From positions 101,252 through 165,251 of the forward strand of contig NZ_CAJFCI010000029.1 in assembly GCF_904061905.1 (NCBI RefSeq): a stretch of DNA of 64,000 nt. The letters are read 5' to 3'. A program made the translations under genes and the position numbers. This document shows positions 1-8,980 of this stretch, piece after piece. Each line of letters opens with the position of its first letter. The first letter of the stretch is position 1. The notes under the pieces were generated by a model. The model had not been told where the DNA came from and ran no database searches. It worked only from the letters and a program-made list of their open reading frames with translations. This stretch comes from Zestomonas carbonaria (lineage in GTDB: Bacteria; Pseudomonadota; Gammaproteobacteria; Pseudomonadales; Pseudomonadaceae).

Positions 1-309
1 CAGCAGCGCTTCGCCTTCGCCTACACGGTGACCATCCACAACAACGGCACGCTGCCGGCCCGCCTGCTCAGCCGCCACTGGATCATCACCGATGGCGACG
101 GCAAGGTGCAGGAAGTCCGTGGCGCCGGCGTGATCGGCCAGCAGCCGCTGATCGAGCCGGGTGCCAGCCATACCTACAGCAGCGGCACGGTGCTCTCCAC
201 GCGGGTCGGCAGCATGCAGGGCAGCTACCAGATGCTCGCCGCCGACGGCACGCACTTCGACGCCCCCATCGCGCCGTTCCGCCTGGCCGTGCCGGGGGCA
301 CTGCACTGA
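1..309 (+). CDS. apaG: ApaG (5'-truncated by window edge)
   Basis: This is the C-terminal 102 residues of ApaG, a small DUF525 immunoglobulin-like protein associated with Co2+/Mg2+ resistance in enterobacteria; its biochemical role is not settled. The frame is open from base 1 and the start lies outside the window. Recognisable family features are the [10 protein letters not shown] segment, the [11 protein letters not shown] strand and the GSMQGSY motif near the C-terminus. The stop TGA shares one base with the apaH start (TGATG), so apaG and apaH are probably translationally coupled, as in many gammaproteobacteria where they sit together after ksgA. The call rests on both homology pattern and neighbourhood. 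Confidence 0.93.
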   Translation, partial: QQRFAFAYTVTIHNNGTLPARLLSRHWIITDGDGKVQEVRGAGVIGQQPLIEPGASHTYSSGTVLSTRVGSMQGSYQMLAADGTHFDAPIAPFRLAVPGALH

Positions 310-1127
310 TGGCCACCTATGCCGTCGGCGACCTGCAGGGTTGCCTGCAACCGCTGCAATGCCTGCTGCGGCAAGTGAACTTCGACCCGACCAGGGACCG
401 CCTGTGGCTGGTCGGCGACCTGGTCAACCGCGGCCCGCAATCGCTGGAAACCCTGCGCTTCCTGTTCGGCATGCGCGATTCGGTGATCAGCGTGCTGGGC
501 AACCACGACCTGCACCTGCTGGCCGTGGCGCACAACATCGAACGCCTGAAGAAGTCCGATACCCTGAGCGAGATCCTCGAAGCGCCGGACCGCGACGACC
601 TGCTCGACTGGCTGCGTCGGCAGAAGCTGCTGCACTACGACGCCGAGCGCGATACGGTGCTGGTACACGCCGGCATCCCGCCGCAGTGGTCGCTGAAGAA
701 GGCGCAGAAATGCGCCGCCGAGGTGGAAGAAGCCCTGCTCGACGACGCCCGCCTGCCCCTGTACCTGGACGGCATGTACGGCAACGAGCCGGCCAAGTGG
801 GACAAGGACCTCAAGGGCGTCACCCGCCTGCGGGTGATCACCAACTACTTCACCCGCATGCGCTTCTGCAAGGCAGACGGCACCCTGGACCTGAAGAGCA
901 AGGAAGGCCTGGGCACCGCACCGGCCGGCTACGCCCCCTGGTTCAGCCACCCGGAACGCAAGACCCGTGGGCAGAAGATCATCTTCGGCCACTGGGCCGC
1001 GCTGGAGGGCCGCTGCAACGAGCCCGGCCTGTTCGCCCTGGACACCGGCTGCGTATGGGGCGGCGCCATGACCCTGCTGAACGTGGATACCGGCGAGCGT
1101 ATCCGCTGCGAGTGCAAGGGGACGTAG
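309..1127 (+). CDS. apaH: Symmetrical diadenosine tetraphosphatase ApaH
   Basis: ApaH hydrolyses Ap4A symmetrically to two ADP and acts on NpnN alarmones and Np4-capped RNA in the cytoplasm. The 272-residue product has the metallophosphatase signature in order: GDLQG (residues 7-11, the usual GDxHG with Gln in place of His, as is normal for ApaH), GDLVNRG (36-42), GNHD (64-67), a VHAGI block near 115 and FGHWAALEG near 225. Length matches the family. The ATG overlaps the apaG stop. Downstream lies a tandem repeat and then glpE, so the apaG-apaH unit probably ends here. Confidence 0.97.
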   Translation: MATYAVGDLQGCLQPLQCLLRQVNFDPTRDRLWLVGDLVNRGPQSLETLRFLFGMRDSVISVLGNHDLHLLAVAHNIERLKKSDTLSEILEAPDRDDLLDWLRRQKLLHYDAERDTVLVHAGIPPQWSLKKAQKCAAEVEEALLDDARLPLYLDGMYGNEPAKWDKDLKGVTRLRVITNYFTRMRFCKADGTLDLKSKEGLGTAPAGYAPWFSHPERKTRGQKIIFGHWAALEGRCNEPGLFALDTGCVWGGAMTLLNVDTGERIRCECKGT

Positions 1128-1130
1128 CAG

Positions 1131-1280
1131 CTGCAAGCTGCAAGCTGCAAGCTGCAAGCTGCAAGCTGCAAGCTGCAAGCCAGGCAGGATGCCGCCCCCG
1201 GCTACAACTGGTAAGCTGACGGCCCTTCGCAGTCAGCGCCTTTGGCTCTTGCTTGCCGCTTGCAGCTTATGGCTTGGAGC
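1131..1280. repeat. Inverted arrays of a 7-bp AGCNNCA unit between apaH and glpE
   Basis: Positions 1131-1179 hold seven perfect, directly repeated CTGCAAG heptamers, which is AGCTGCA in another register. Positions about 1233-1280 hold a second, degenerate array in the opposite orientation; read on the minus strand it is AGCTCCA, AGCCATA, AGCTGCA, AGCGGCA, AGCAAGA. The two arms could pair into a long imperfect hairpin. The same heptad family occurs at three other intergenic sites in this window. The right arm reaches to within about 10 bases of the glpE start and supplies the only purine-rich bases available as a ribosome binding site (GGAG). Confidence 0.9.
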
Positions 1281-1287
1281 TTCCTCG

Positions 1288-1617
1288 ATGACCGACTTCA
1301 AACGCATCTCCCCGGACCAGGCCCAGGCCCTGCGCCAGAACGGCGCGGTGGTAGTGGACATCCGCGATCCGCAGAGCTTCGCCATGGGCCACATCGCCGG
1401 CTCGCGGCACCTGGACAACTATTCGCTGGCCGACTTCATCGCCCACGCCGACTTCGACAAACCGCTGATCGTCGCCTGCTACCACGGCAACTCCAGCCAG
1501 GGCGCCGCCGCCTATCTGGTCGGCCAGGGCTTCGCCGAGGTCTACAGCCTCGATGGCGGTTTCGAGTTGTGGCGCAGCGTCTATCCCGACGAAATCGGCC
1601 AGAACAGCCCCGAGTAG
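1288..1617 (+). CDS. glpE: Thiosulfate sulfurtransferase GlpE (single-domain rhodanese)
   Basis: GlpE transfers the outer sulfur of thiosulfate to cyanide or another acceptor through a cysteine persulfide. The 109-residue protein has the rhodanese features VVDIRD (about 22-27), [11 protein letters not shown] (34-44) and the active-site loop CYHGNSS with Cys64, matching E. coli GlpE closely in length. The start at MTDFKRIS is chosen because it aligns with the family. An upstream in-frame ATG exists at 1189, but the residues it would add are encoded by the heptad repeat and look non-coding. GGAG lies about 9 bases upstream. Confidence 0.94.
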   Translation: MTDFKRISPDQAQALRQNGAVVVDIRDPQSFAMGHIAGSRHLDNYSLADFIAHADFDKPLIVACYHGNSSQGAAAYLVGQGFAEVYSLDGGFELWRSVYPDEIGQNSPE

Positions 1618-1953
1618 GGCTCCGCTTCAGCCACCCTACGATCCGGCACGTCGAAACGGGGCGCCATTCGACCTTCGGACAAAAAATTTTTACAGAGCCC
1701 CACAACCCCCGCCGCCCGTGCTCCCTGACGAACGGTAACCTCTTGTTATCGTTCCGTGACGCTTGACCTTGCCGATTCCGAACTACTCTTAAGCCAGGCC
1801 ATCCTAAAGGAGAGCCGGCACACCGGTTCCGGGCCATCGGCAGTGACCATTCAGGTGTACTGGGGGATTTTTCCAGCGGCCGACTCCTCGGCCGACGCCA
1901 GCACCCGCACGACCGATCCGACGCCGACTTTCCGCATCGAGCGAGGTGACGAC
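1618..1953 (+). promoter_or_regulatory. Leader and promoter region of the prkA operon
   Basis: This 336-base region has no convincing gene. A TTGACC (1763-1768) and TACTCT (1784-1789) pair with a 15-base spacer could be a promoter, and CTACTCT also resembles the extended -10 used by RpoS. The spacer is short, so this is only a candidate. The frame of prkA stays open upstream to 1756, but the sequence lacks pseudomonad coding character. GAGGTG at 1943-1948 is the ribosome binding site for prkA. The homologous operon is stress and stationary-phase induced in other bacteria. Confidence 0.3.
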
Positions 1954-3876
1954 ATGAGCATTTTCAGCCACTTCCAACAACGCTTCGAGGCGACGCGCCA
2001 GGAGGAGTATTCCCTCCAGGAATACCTCGACCTGTGCAAACAGGACCCAAGCGCCTACGCCACGGCCGCCGAACGCATGCTGATGGCCATCGGCGAACCG
2101 GAGCTGCTGGACACCTCCGTCGATCCCCGTCTGTCGCGGATCTTCTCCAACAAGGTGATCCGCCGCTACCCGGCCTTTGCCGATTTCCACGGCATGGAAG
2201 ACTGCATCGACCAGATCGTCTCCTTCTTCCGCCACGCCGCCCAGGGCCTGGAAGAGAAGAAACAGATCCTCTACCTGCTCGGCCCGGTCGGCGGCGGCAA
2301 GTCTTCGCTGGCGGAGAAGCTCAAGCAACTGATGGAACGAGTGCCCTTCTACGCCATCAAGGGCTCGCCGGTGTTCGAGTCGCCGCTGGGGCTGTTCAAC
2401 CCCGATGAGGACGGCGCCATCCTCGAAGAGGAATACGGCATCCCGCAGCGCTACCTGCGCACCGTGGTATCGCCCTGGGCGAGCAAGCGGCTCAACGAAT
2501 TCGGCGGCGACATCAGCAAGTTCCGCGTGGTCAAGCTGTACCCGTCGATCCTCAACCAGATCGCCATCGCCAAGACCGAGCCGGGCGACGAGAACAACCA
2601 GGACATCTCCTCGCTGGTCGGCAAGGTGGATATCCGCAAGCTCGAGGAATTCCCGCAGAACGACGCCGACGCCTACAGCTACTCCGGTGCCCTGTGCCGC
2701 GCCAACCAGGGCCTGATGGAGTTCGTCGAGATGTTCAAGGCGCCGATCAAGGTGCTGCACCCGCTGCTGACCGCCACCCAGGAAGGCAACTACAACAGTA
2801 CCGAGGGCCTCGGCGGCCTGCCGTTCAGCGGCATCATCCTCGCCCACTCCAACGAGTCGGAATGGCACAGCTTCCGCAACAACAAGAACAACGAGGCGTT
2901 CATCGACCGTATCTACATCGTCAAGGTACCCTACTGCCTGCGCGTCACCGACGAGATCAAGATCTACGACAAGCTGCTGCTCAACAGCTCGCTGGCCCAC
3001 GCCCACTGCGCGCCGGACACCCTGAAGATGCTCGCCCAGTTCTCCGTGCTCTCGCGCCTGAAGGAGCCGGAAAACTCCAACGTCTACTCGAAGATGCGCG
3101 TCTACGACGGCGAGAACCTCAAGGACACCGATCCCAAGGCCAAGTCGATCCAGGAATACCGCGACTCAGCGGGCGTCGACGAGGGGATGAACGGTCTGTC
3201 GACCCGCTTCGCCTTCAAGATCCTCTCCAAGGTGTTCAACTTCGACCCCCACGAGATCGCCGCCAACCCGGTGCACCTGCTCTACGTGCTGGAACAGCAG
3301 ATCGAGCAGGAACAGTTCCCGGCCGAGGTGCGCGAGCGCTACCTGCGCTACATCAAGGAATACCTGGCGCCGCGCTACATCGAGTTCATCGGCAAGGAAA
3401 TCCAGACCGCCTACCTGGAGTCCTACAGCGAGTACGGCCAGAACATCTTCGACCGCTACGTGCTGTACGCCGACTTCTGGATCCAGGACCAGGAATACCG
3501 CGACCCGGAAACCGGCGAAATCCTCAACCGCGTGGCCCTCAACGAGGAACTGGAGAAGATCGAGAAACCGGCCGGGATCAGCAATCCGAAGGACTTCCGC
3601 AACGAGATCGTCAACTTCGTGCTCCGCGCCCGCGCCAACAACAACGGCAAGAACCCGACCTGGCTCAGCTACGAGAAGCTGCGCGTGGTCATCGAGAAGA
3701 AAATGTTCTCCAACACCGAGGACCTGCTGCCCGTCATCAGCTTCAACGCCAAGGCGAGCAAGGAGGATCAACAGAAGCACAACGACTTCGTCAAACGCAT
3801 GGTCGAGCGCGGCTACACGGAGAAACAGGTACGCCTGCTTTCCGAGTGGTACTTGCGGGTACGTAAATCGCAGTAA
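1954..3876 (+). CDS. prkA: PrkA family serine protein kinase / AAA+ protein
   Basis: PrkA (YeaG in E. coli) is a cytoplasmic AAA+-type protein reported to have serine kinase activity and, in some bacteria, ATP-dependent protease activity; it acts in stress and starvation responses. The 640-residue product has a Walker A motif GPVGGGKS at residues 110-117 inside the PrkA AAA domain and a long C-terminal PrkA domain with ESEWHSFRNNKNNEAFIDRI. Length equals the family norm when translation begins at the ATG after GAGGTG; an upstream in-frame start would add 66 atypical residues. It heads the conserved prkA-yeaH-spoVR set, separated from yeaH by a repeat-filled gap. Confidence 0.96.
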   Translation: MSIFSHFQQRFEATRQEEYSLQEYLDLCKQDPSAYATAAERMLMAIGEPELLDTSVDPRLSRIFSNKVIRRYPAFADFHGMEDCIDQIVSFFRHAAQGLEEKKQILYLLGPVGGGKSSLAEKLKQLMERVPFYAIKGSPVFESPLGLFNPDEDGAILEEEYGIPQRYLRTVVSPWASKRLNEFGGDISKFRVVKLYPSILNQIAIAKTEPGDENNQDISSLVGKVDIRKLEEFPQNDADAYSYSGALCRANQGLMEFVEMFKAPIKVLHPLLTATQEGNYNSTEGLGGLPFSGIILAHSNESEWHSFRNNKNNEAFIDRIYIVKVPYCLRVTDEIKIYDKLLLNSSLAHAHCAPDTLKMLAQFSVLSRLKEPENSNVYSKMRVYDGENLKDTDPKAKSIQEYRDSAGVDEGMNGLSTRFAFKILSKVFNFDPHEIAANPVHLLYVLEQQIEQEQFPAEVRERYLRYIKEYLAPRYIEFIGKEIQTAYLESYSEYGQNIFDRYVLYADFWIQDQEYRDPETGEILNRVALNEELEKIEKPAGISNPKDFRNEIVNFVLRARANNNGKNPTWLSYEKLRVVIEKKMFSNTEDLLPVISFNAKASKEDQQKHNDFVKRMVERGYTEKQVRLLSEWYLRVRKSQ

Positions 3877-3879
3877 CAG

Positions 3880-3966
3880 CAGCCACAAGCGGCAAGCTTC
3901 AAGCTGCAAGAAGAGCACGACTCAGGCGCCGTCTACTTGCAGCTTGTGGCTTGCGGCTTGAAGCTG
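3880..3966. repeat. Inverted AGCNNCA heptad arrays between prkA and yeaH
   Basis: The left arm (about 3880-3910) reads AGCCACA, AGCGGCA, AGCTTCA, AGCTGCA in tandem. The right arm (about 3936-3965), read on the minus strand, is AGCTTCA, AGCCGCA, AGCCACA, AGCTGCA. The arms are separated by some 25 bases and could fold into an imperfect hairpin in the prkA-yeaH message. Such a structure could attenuate transcription or stabilise the upstream prkA transcript; that is inference. Confidence 0.85.
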
Positions 3967-3979
3967 GCCCGGAGGGCCT

Positions 3980-5251
3980 ATGAGCTACGTGATCGACCGC
4001 CGTCTGAACGGCAAGAACAAGAGCACGGTGAACCGCCAGCGTTTCCTGCGCCGTTACCGTGACCACATCAAGAAGGCCGTGGAGGAGGCCGTCAGCCGGC
4101 GTTCCATCACCGATATGGAGCACGGCGAACAGATCAGCATCCCCGGCCGCGACATCGACGAACCCGTGCTGCACCACGGGCGCGGCGGCCGGCAGACCAT
4201 CGTCCACCCCGGCAACAAGGAGTTCACCGCCGGCGACCGCGTTCCCCGGCCTTCCGGCGGCGGAGGCGGCGGCGCGGGGGGCAAGGCGAGCAATACCGGC
4301 GAGGGCATGGACGACTTCGTCTTCCAGATCACCCAGGAAGAGTTCCTCGACTTCATGTTCGAGGACCTCGAACTGCCCAACCTGATCAAGCGCCACCTGA
4401 CCGGCGCCGACAGCTTCAAGACGGTACGCGCCGGGATCAGCAACGAAGGCAACCCGTCGCGCATCAACATCATCCGCACCCTGCGCTCGGCCCATGCGCG
4501 GCGTATCGCGCTGTCCGGCAGCAGCCGTGCCCGGCTCAAGCAGGCGCTCGCCGAGCTGGAACGACTCAAGCGCGAAGAGCCGGACAACTTCGGCGATATT
4601 CAGGAAATAGAGGCGGAAATCTCCAAACTCCGCGCACGCATCAACCGCGTGCCGTTCCTCGACACCTTCGACCTCAAGTACAACCTGCTGGTCAAGCAAC
4701 CCAACCCGACCTCGAAGGCGGTGATGTTCTGCCTGATGGACGTCTCCGGCTCGATGACCCAGGCCACCAAGGACATCGCCAAGCGCTTCTTCATCCTTCT
4801 CTACCTGTTCCTGAAGCGGAACTACGAGAAGATCGACGTGGTGTTCATCCGCCATCACACCAGCGCCAAGGAAGTGGACGAGGAAGAGTTCTTCTACTCG
4901 CGGGAAACCGGCGGCACCATCGTCTCCAGCGCGCTCAAGCTGATGCAGGAGATCATGGCCGAGCGCTACCCGATCAACGAATGGAACATCTACGCCGCCC
5001 AGGCCTCGGACGGCGACAACTGGAACGACGATTCGCCGATCTGCCGGGATATCCTGATGAAGCAGATCATGCCGTTCGTGCAGTACTTCACCTACGTCGA
5101 GATCACTCCGCGCGAACACCAGGCGCTGTGGTACGAATACGAACAGGTGCGCGAGAGCTTCGAGCACACCTTCGCCCAGCAGCAACTGGTGTCGTCCGCG
5201 GACATCTACCCGGTGTTCCGCGAGCTGTTCCAGCGCCGGCTCACCGTATGA
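3980..5251 (+). CDS. yeaH: UPF0229 protein YeaH (VWA-like)
   Basis: YeaH is the conserved partner of PrkA/YeaG and SpoVR; its molecular function is unproven, but it carries a von Willebrand A-like fold. The 423-residue protein has a basic N-terminus, a glycine-rich linker (residues about 93-101), a charged helical region around 182-222 and a MIDAS-like DVSGS motif at 254-258 followed by the typical [12 protein letters not shown] helix. Start ATG follows GGAGGGCC. It ends 10 bases before spoVR. In E. coli the homologues are reported to act in nitrogen starvation and stationary phase; function here is inferred from that. Confidence 0.95.
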   Translation: MSYVIDRRLNGKNKSTVNRQRFLRRYRDHIKKAVEEAVSRRSITDMEHGEQISIPGRDIDEPVLHHGRGGRQTIVHPGNKEFTAGDRVPRPSGGGGGGAGGKASNTGEGMDDFVFQITQEEFLDFMFEDLELPNLIKRHLTGADSFKTVRAGISNEGNPSRINIIRTLRSAHARRIALSGSSRARLKQALAELERLKREEPDNFGDIQEIEAEISKLRARINRVPFLDTFDLKYNLLVKQPNPTSKAVMFCLMDVSGSMTQATKDIAKRFFILLYLFLKRNYEKIDVVFIRHHTSAKEVDEEEFFYSRETGGTIVSSALKLMQEIMAERYPINEWNIYAAQASDGDNWNDDSPICRDILMKQIMPFVQYFTYVEITPREHQALWYEYEQVRESFEHTFAQQQLVSSADIYPVFRELFQRRLTV

Positions 5252-5261
5252 GGGCCCAGAG

Positions 5262-6809
5262 ATGAAGCGTCAGCCCATTTCCACCGGTTCGGAATGGACC
5301 TTCGAGCTGATCCGCACCTACGACAAGGAAATCAGCCGACTGGCCGAGCGCTACGCGCTGGACACCTACCCGAACCAGATCGAGGTGATCACCGCCGAGC
5401 AGATGATGGACGCCTACGCCTCGGTGGGCATGCCGCTCGGCTACCACCACTGGTCCTACGGCAAGCACTTCCTCAGCACCCAGAAGGGCTATTCGCGCGG
5501 GCAGATGGGCCTGGCCTACGAGATCGTCATCAACTCCGACCCCTGCATCGCCTACCTGATGGAGGAGAACACCATATGCATGCAGGCGCTGGTCATCGCC
5601 CACGCCTGCTACGGCCACAACAGCTTCTTCAAGGGCAACTACCTGTTCCGCACCTGGACCGACGCCAGTTCGATCATCGACTACCTGGTGTTCGCCAAGC
5701 AGTACATCATGCAGTGCGAGGAACGCTACGGCATCGACGCGGTGGAAGACCTGCTGGACTCCTGCCACGCGCTGATGAACTACGGCGTCGACCGCTACAA
5801 GCGCCCCTACCCGATCTCCGCCGAGGAAGAGCGGCGCCGCCAGAAGGACCGCGAGGAACACCTGCAGCGGCAGATCAACGACCTCTGGCGAACCATCCCG
5901 AAAGGCGCCAGCAAGGGCAGCGAGCAGGACAGCAAGCGCTGGCCGGCCGAGCCGCAGGAGAACATCCTCTACTTCCTCGAGAAGCACGCGCCGCTGCTCG
6001 AGCCCTGGCAGCGCGAAGTGGTGCGCATCGTGCGCAAGATCGCCCAGTACTTCTACCCGCAGCGCCAGACCCAGGTGATGAACGAAGGCTGGGCGACCTT
6101 CTGGCACTACACGCTGATGAACGACCTGTACGACGAAGGCCTGGTCACCGACGGCTTCATGATGGAGTTCCTCCAGTCGCACACCGGGGTGATCTACCAG
6201 CCGGGCTTCGACAGCCCCTACTACAGCGGCATCAACCCCTACACCCTGGGCTTCGCCATCTACAGCGACATCCGCCGCATCTGCGAGAACCCCACCGAGG
6301 AAGACAAGCGCTGGTTCCCCGACATCGCCGGCAGCGACTGGCTGGCGACCCTCAAGTTCGCCATGCGCAGCTTCAAGGACGAGAGCTTCATCCTGCAGTT
6401 CCTGTCGCCCAAGGTGATCCGCGACCTCAAGCTGTTCAGCGTGCTCGACGACGACCAGAAGGACGAACTGCTGATCCCGGCGATCCACGACGAACAGGGC
6501 TACCGGGTGATCCGCGAAACCCTGGCCGCGCAGTACAACCTCGGCAACCGCGAACCCAACGTGCAGATCTGGAGCGTCGACCGGCGCGGCGACCGCTCGC
6601 TGACCCTGCGCCACCAGCAGCACGACCGCAAGCCGCTGGGCGACTCCACCGCCGAGGTGCTCAAGCACCTGCACCGCCTGTGGGGCTTCGACATCCACCT
6701 GGAAAGCGTGCGTGGCGACCAGATCGTGCATACCCAGCACGTGCCGCCACGGGCGGAGCAGGACAGCGACGAATATCCGCGCCTTGAACTGGCCCTGCCG
6801 CCCATTTGA
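5262..6809 (+). CDS. spoVR: SpoVR family protein (YcgB-like)
   Basis: SpoVR is a widely conserved cytoplasmic protein, required for spore cortex formation in Bacillus but retained in non-sporulating proteobacteria, where it belongs to the PrkA/YeaH stress module. The 515-residue product has the family hallmarks YHHWSYGKHF (about 62-71), HACYGHNSFFKGNYLF near 112-127 and MNEGWATFWHY near 275-285. Histidine and glutamate clusters suggest a metal site. It starts 10 bases after yeaH and is surely co-transcribed. Biochemical function is unknown. Confidence 0.95.
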   Translation: MKRQPISTGSEWTFELIRTYDKEISRLAERYALDTYPNQIEVITAEQMMDAYASVGMPLGYHHWSYGKHFLSTQKGYSRGQMGLAYEIVINSDPCIAYLMEENTICMQALVIAHACYGHNSFFKGNYLFRTWTDASSIIDYLVFAKQYIMQCEERYGIDAVEDLLDSCHALMNYGVDRYKRPYPISAEEERRRQKDREEHLQRQINDLWRTIPKGASKGSEQDSKRWPAEPQENILYFLEKHAPLLEPWQREVVRIVRKIAQYFYPQRQTQVMNEGWATFWHYTLMNDLYDEGLVTDGFMMEFLQSHTGVIYQPGFDSPYYSGINPYTLGFAIYSDIRRICENPTEEDKRWFPDIAGSDWLATLKFAMRSFKDESFILQFLSPKVIRDLKLFSVLDDDQKDELLIPAIHDEQGYRVIRETLAAQYNLGNREPNVQIWSVDRRGDRSLTLRHQQHDRKPLGDSTAEVLKHLHRLWGFDIHLESVRGDQIVHTQHVPPRAEQDSDEYPRLELALPPI

Positions 6810-6870
6810 TCGGTTGACCGGCTCCAGCGCGCGGTCGAGCATGCGCCTATCGTCCGTGGAGCCCCACGTC

Positions 6871-7380
6871 ATGCGCGCATTCGCCATTCTCCTGCTGTGC
6901 CTCGGCCTGGCCACCTGTGCCAGCCATGTGCCGCAGATCCAGGTCACCCAGGGACCGGACGCGGACCTGTCCGGCCGGCAGAGCTTCCAGTTGATCCCGC
7001 CGGAGCAGGCCCTGGCAGGCCCCGCGCCCTATCCCGAACGCTACGCCCAGCTCGGTCCGCTGCTGCGCCAGGGCCTGAACGAACGCGGTTATCACGAGAG
7101 CCAGACCCCGCAACTGCTGGTCTACTACTGGCTGGCCCTGCGCGACAGTCCGCTGGAATTCCGCGTCGATACCCCGCCACCCAGTCCGCTGGGACCCTAC
7201 CAGGCCATCCACCGCCTGCGCGACGAGACCGGCACCCTGCGCCTGCGCCTCACCAGCCCGGACGGGCAGGTGCTCTGGGAAGGCACCGCCAGCACCGGCC
7301 TGAGCCCATCCAGAAATAGCGGCGAATACCTGCAAAGCGCCGTCACCGCGCTGCTGCTGCAAGTCCCGGAAGCCCGCTGA
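6871..7380 (+). CDS. DUF4136 family putative lipoprotein
   Basis: The 169-residue protein begins with a short hydrophobic signal (RAFAILLLCLGLATC) and a possible lipobox LATC, with Cys17 as the lipidation site; Thr at -1 is unusual, so lipidation is probable rather than certain. The rest fits DUF4136: YAQLGPLLRQGLNERGYH, then PQLLVYYWL, with a C-terminal helix. The family is found on the periplasmic side of the outer or inner membrane and has no known activity. The start at 6871 has GGAG upstream; an in-frame ATG 30 bases earlier is less likely because it would bury the signal sequence. It follows spoVR by 61 bases. Confidence 0.8.
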   Translation: MRAFAILLLCLGLATCASHVPQIQVTQGPDADLSGRQSFQLIPPEQALAGPAPYPERYAQLGPLLRQGLNERGYHESQTPQLLVYYWLALRDSPLEFRVDTPPPSPLGPYQAIHRLRDETGTLRLRLTSPDGQVLWEGTASTGLSPSRNSGEYLQSAVTALLLQVPEAR

Positions 7381-7555
7381 GCCGTTTTTCCAGCCCGGCC
7401 TGCGCGCCCGCTCGCAGAGCGGCGCGGAGGGAGAGCACGGAGCCCGATGGTACGCACGGATACTCCCCTCGGAGCGCGTAGCCAGGGGCTGTGGATGAGG
7501 GGCCGAAGTGTCTGACCTGGCTGGAGCCAGGGCTGTTCACAAGTGATGGCACAGC

Positions 7556-7822
7556 CTAGCGCAACTGACTGTCCTTGCTGCCGCGCCGGTTGTAGCCGCT
7601 GATCGCCTTCTGCTCCTTATCGTGCTCGCTCTGGCAATTCACGCACAGGCGCACGCCGGGCACCGCCTGGCGGCGCGCCTCGGGAATCGGCGCATCGCAT
7701 TCTTCGCAACGGTGCAGGCTCTCGCCGCGTGGCAACTGGCTGCGCGCACGGGCGATGGCGTCCTCGATACTGCTGTCGATCTGCTCCTGCACGTTGTCGT
7801 CGCTGGTCCAGCCACCGGCCAT
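7556..7822 (-). CDS. DksA/TraR family zinc-finger protein
   Basis: This 88-residue protein has a helical N-terminus and a C4 zinc finger, CEECDAPIPEARRQAVPG followed by VRLCVNC, as in short DksA/TraR relatives such as YbiI. Short members bind the RNA polymerase secondary channel or have unknown roles; the acidic coiled-coil tip of full DksA is not obvious here. The ATG at 7822 is preferred because AGGAG precedes it; an in-frame GTG five codons upstream would overlap that site. It is transcribed opposite to spoVR and lies just downstream of the oxaloacetate decarboxylase gene on the same strand. Confidence 0.88.
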   Translation of the reverse strand: MAGGWTSDDNVQEQIDSSIEDAIARARSQLPRGESLHRCEECDAPIPEARRQAVPGVRLCVNCQSEHDKEQKAISGYNRRGSKDSQLR

Positions 7823-7896
7823 ACCGTGCTCCTCCACTGTTCACTCGTTGAACAGATATGCGCGCCGGGAACGATTTTTACAAGGCCGAACCGGCG

Positions 7897-8763
7897 CTAC
7901 TCGCGCACGTCCATGAACTCCCGCGCCCAGGCCTGGTAATCCTCCGGCTGGGTGTACTTGTGCGACAGCTCCGAAGCATTCAACTCGGTGGCGCCGGCGA
8001 CCTGGCGCTGCTCGCGCAGGCAGTCGTAGGTCGCCTTGATCGCCGCGAAATAGGCGGCATGACCGTTGACCACGATACGCACGCCGAGATCGGCGAGACG
8101 CTGGTTGTCGCGCAGCTTGGGATTGCCGTAGGTGACCAGCATCAGCGGCACCTCCAGGGGCGCGGAAATCTGCTCCAGATGCTCGAAGTCGCGCACACCG
8201 ACCAGGCAGATGCCGTCCGCGCCGGCCTCCTGGTAGGCCACCGCCCGGGCGATCACCTCCTCGGTGGACTGCACCCCGGCATGGCTGCGGGCGATGATCA
8301 CCAGCTCCGGATCGACCCGCGCCTCCAGCGCCGCGCGGATCTTGCCGACGCCTTCCTCCAGCGGAATCAGGTCGGTGGACTTGCGGCCGAACTGCGCCGG
8401 CAGCAGGGTATCCTCGATGGTCAGTGCGGCGACACCGGCGCGCTCCAGCTCGACCACCGTGCGCATCACATTGAGCGCGTTACCGTAGCCATGGTCGGCG
8501 TCGGCGATCACCGGCAGGCGGGAAACGCGGCCGATGCGGGTAGCCTGTTCGGCGAACTCGCTCAGGGTGATCAACGCGAAGTCCGGCGCGGCCAGCACCT
8601 GCAGCGAGGCCACCGAACCACCGAGGATACCGACCTCGAAACCGAGATCGGCGGCGATGCGCGCGGACATGGGATCGAACACCGAAGCTGTGTGATAGCA
8701 GGCGGGGAACTTCAACAACGTGCGGAACGCACGACGCAATTCCTGCGGAGAGACTCTGTACAT
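7897..8763 (-). CDS. Oxaloacetate decarboxylase (PEP mutase / isocitrate lyase superfamily)
   Basis: The 288-residue product closely matches the P. aeruginosa protein structurally characterised as an oxaloacetate decarboxylase (PA4872, from memory). It should release CO2 from oxaloacetate, with Mg2+ or Mn2+, in the cytoplasm. Motifs of the superfamily are GSVASL (about 49-54), the metal-binding [10 protein letters not shown] (about 86-95), TIEDTLLP (about 113-120) and a late VNGHAAYFA. The lid cysteine motif of true isocitrate lyases (KKCGH) is absent, in line with a decarboxylase or lyase of this subgroup. The ATG has GGAAC upstream. Confidence 0.9.
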   Translation of the reverse strand: MYRVSPQELRRAFRTLLKFPACYHTASVFDPMSARIAADLGFEVGILGGSVASLQVLAAPDFALITLSEFAEQATRIGRVSRLPVIADADHGYGNALNVMRTVVELERAGVAALTIEDTLLPAQFGRKSTDLIPLEEGVGKIRAALEARVDPELVIIARSHAGVQSTEEVIARAVAYQEAGADGICLVGVRDFEHLEQISAPLEVPLMLVTYGNPKLRDNQRLADLGVRIVVNGHAAYFAAIKATYDCLREQRQVAGATELNASELSHKYTQPEDYQAWAREFMDVRE

Positions 8764-8980
8764 GGCGGGTTCCAGAAACGACGGCGAAGGGGCTGAAACG
8801 GCCCGGACCTGGGTAAGATGCTGGCAGCGCGGCCAGGGACACTAACACAGCGGCGGTTTCAACTGGCTTTCAGGGGACATTGTCCACAAAAACCAATCCC
8901 TACGTATACACTCAACCCTTTACCTTGCCGGGTCCGAGCCAAGCACCGAGAATCGCCGCTCGCTAAATCGAGCAAGCTCC

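Noticed and set aside
1756..1953. Extended N-terminus of PrkA from an upstream in-frame start
   Set aside because: The added 66 residues lack family similarity, and GAGGTG directly precedes the ATG that gives the standard 640-residue length.
7481..7540. Near-direct repeat GCCAGGGGCTGT / GCCAGGGCTGT
   Set aside because: Too short and only two copies to call a repeat feature; mentioned only as a possible rearrangement scar.
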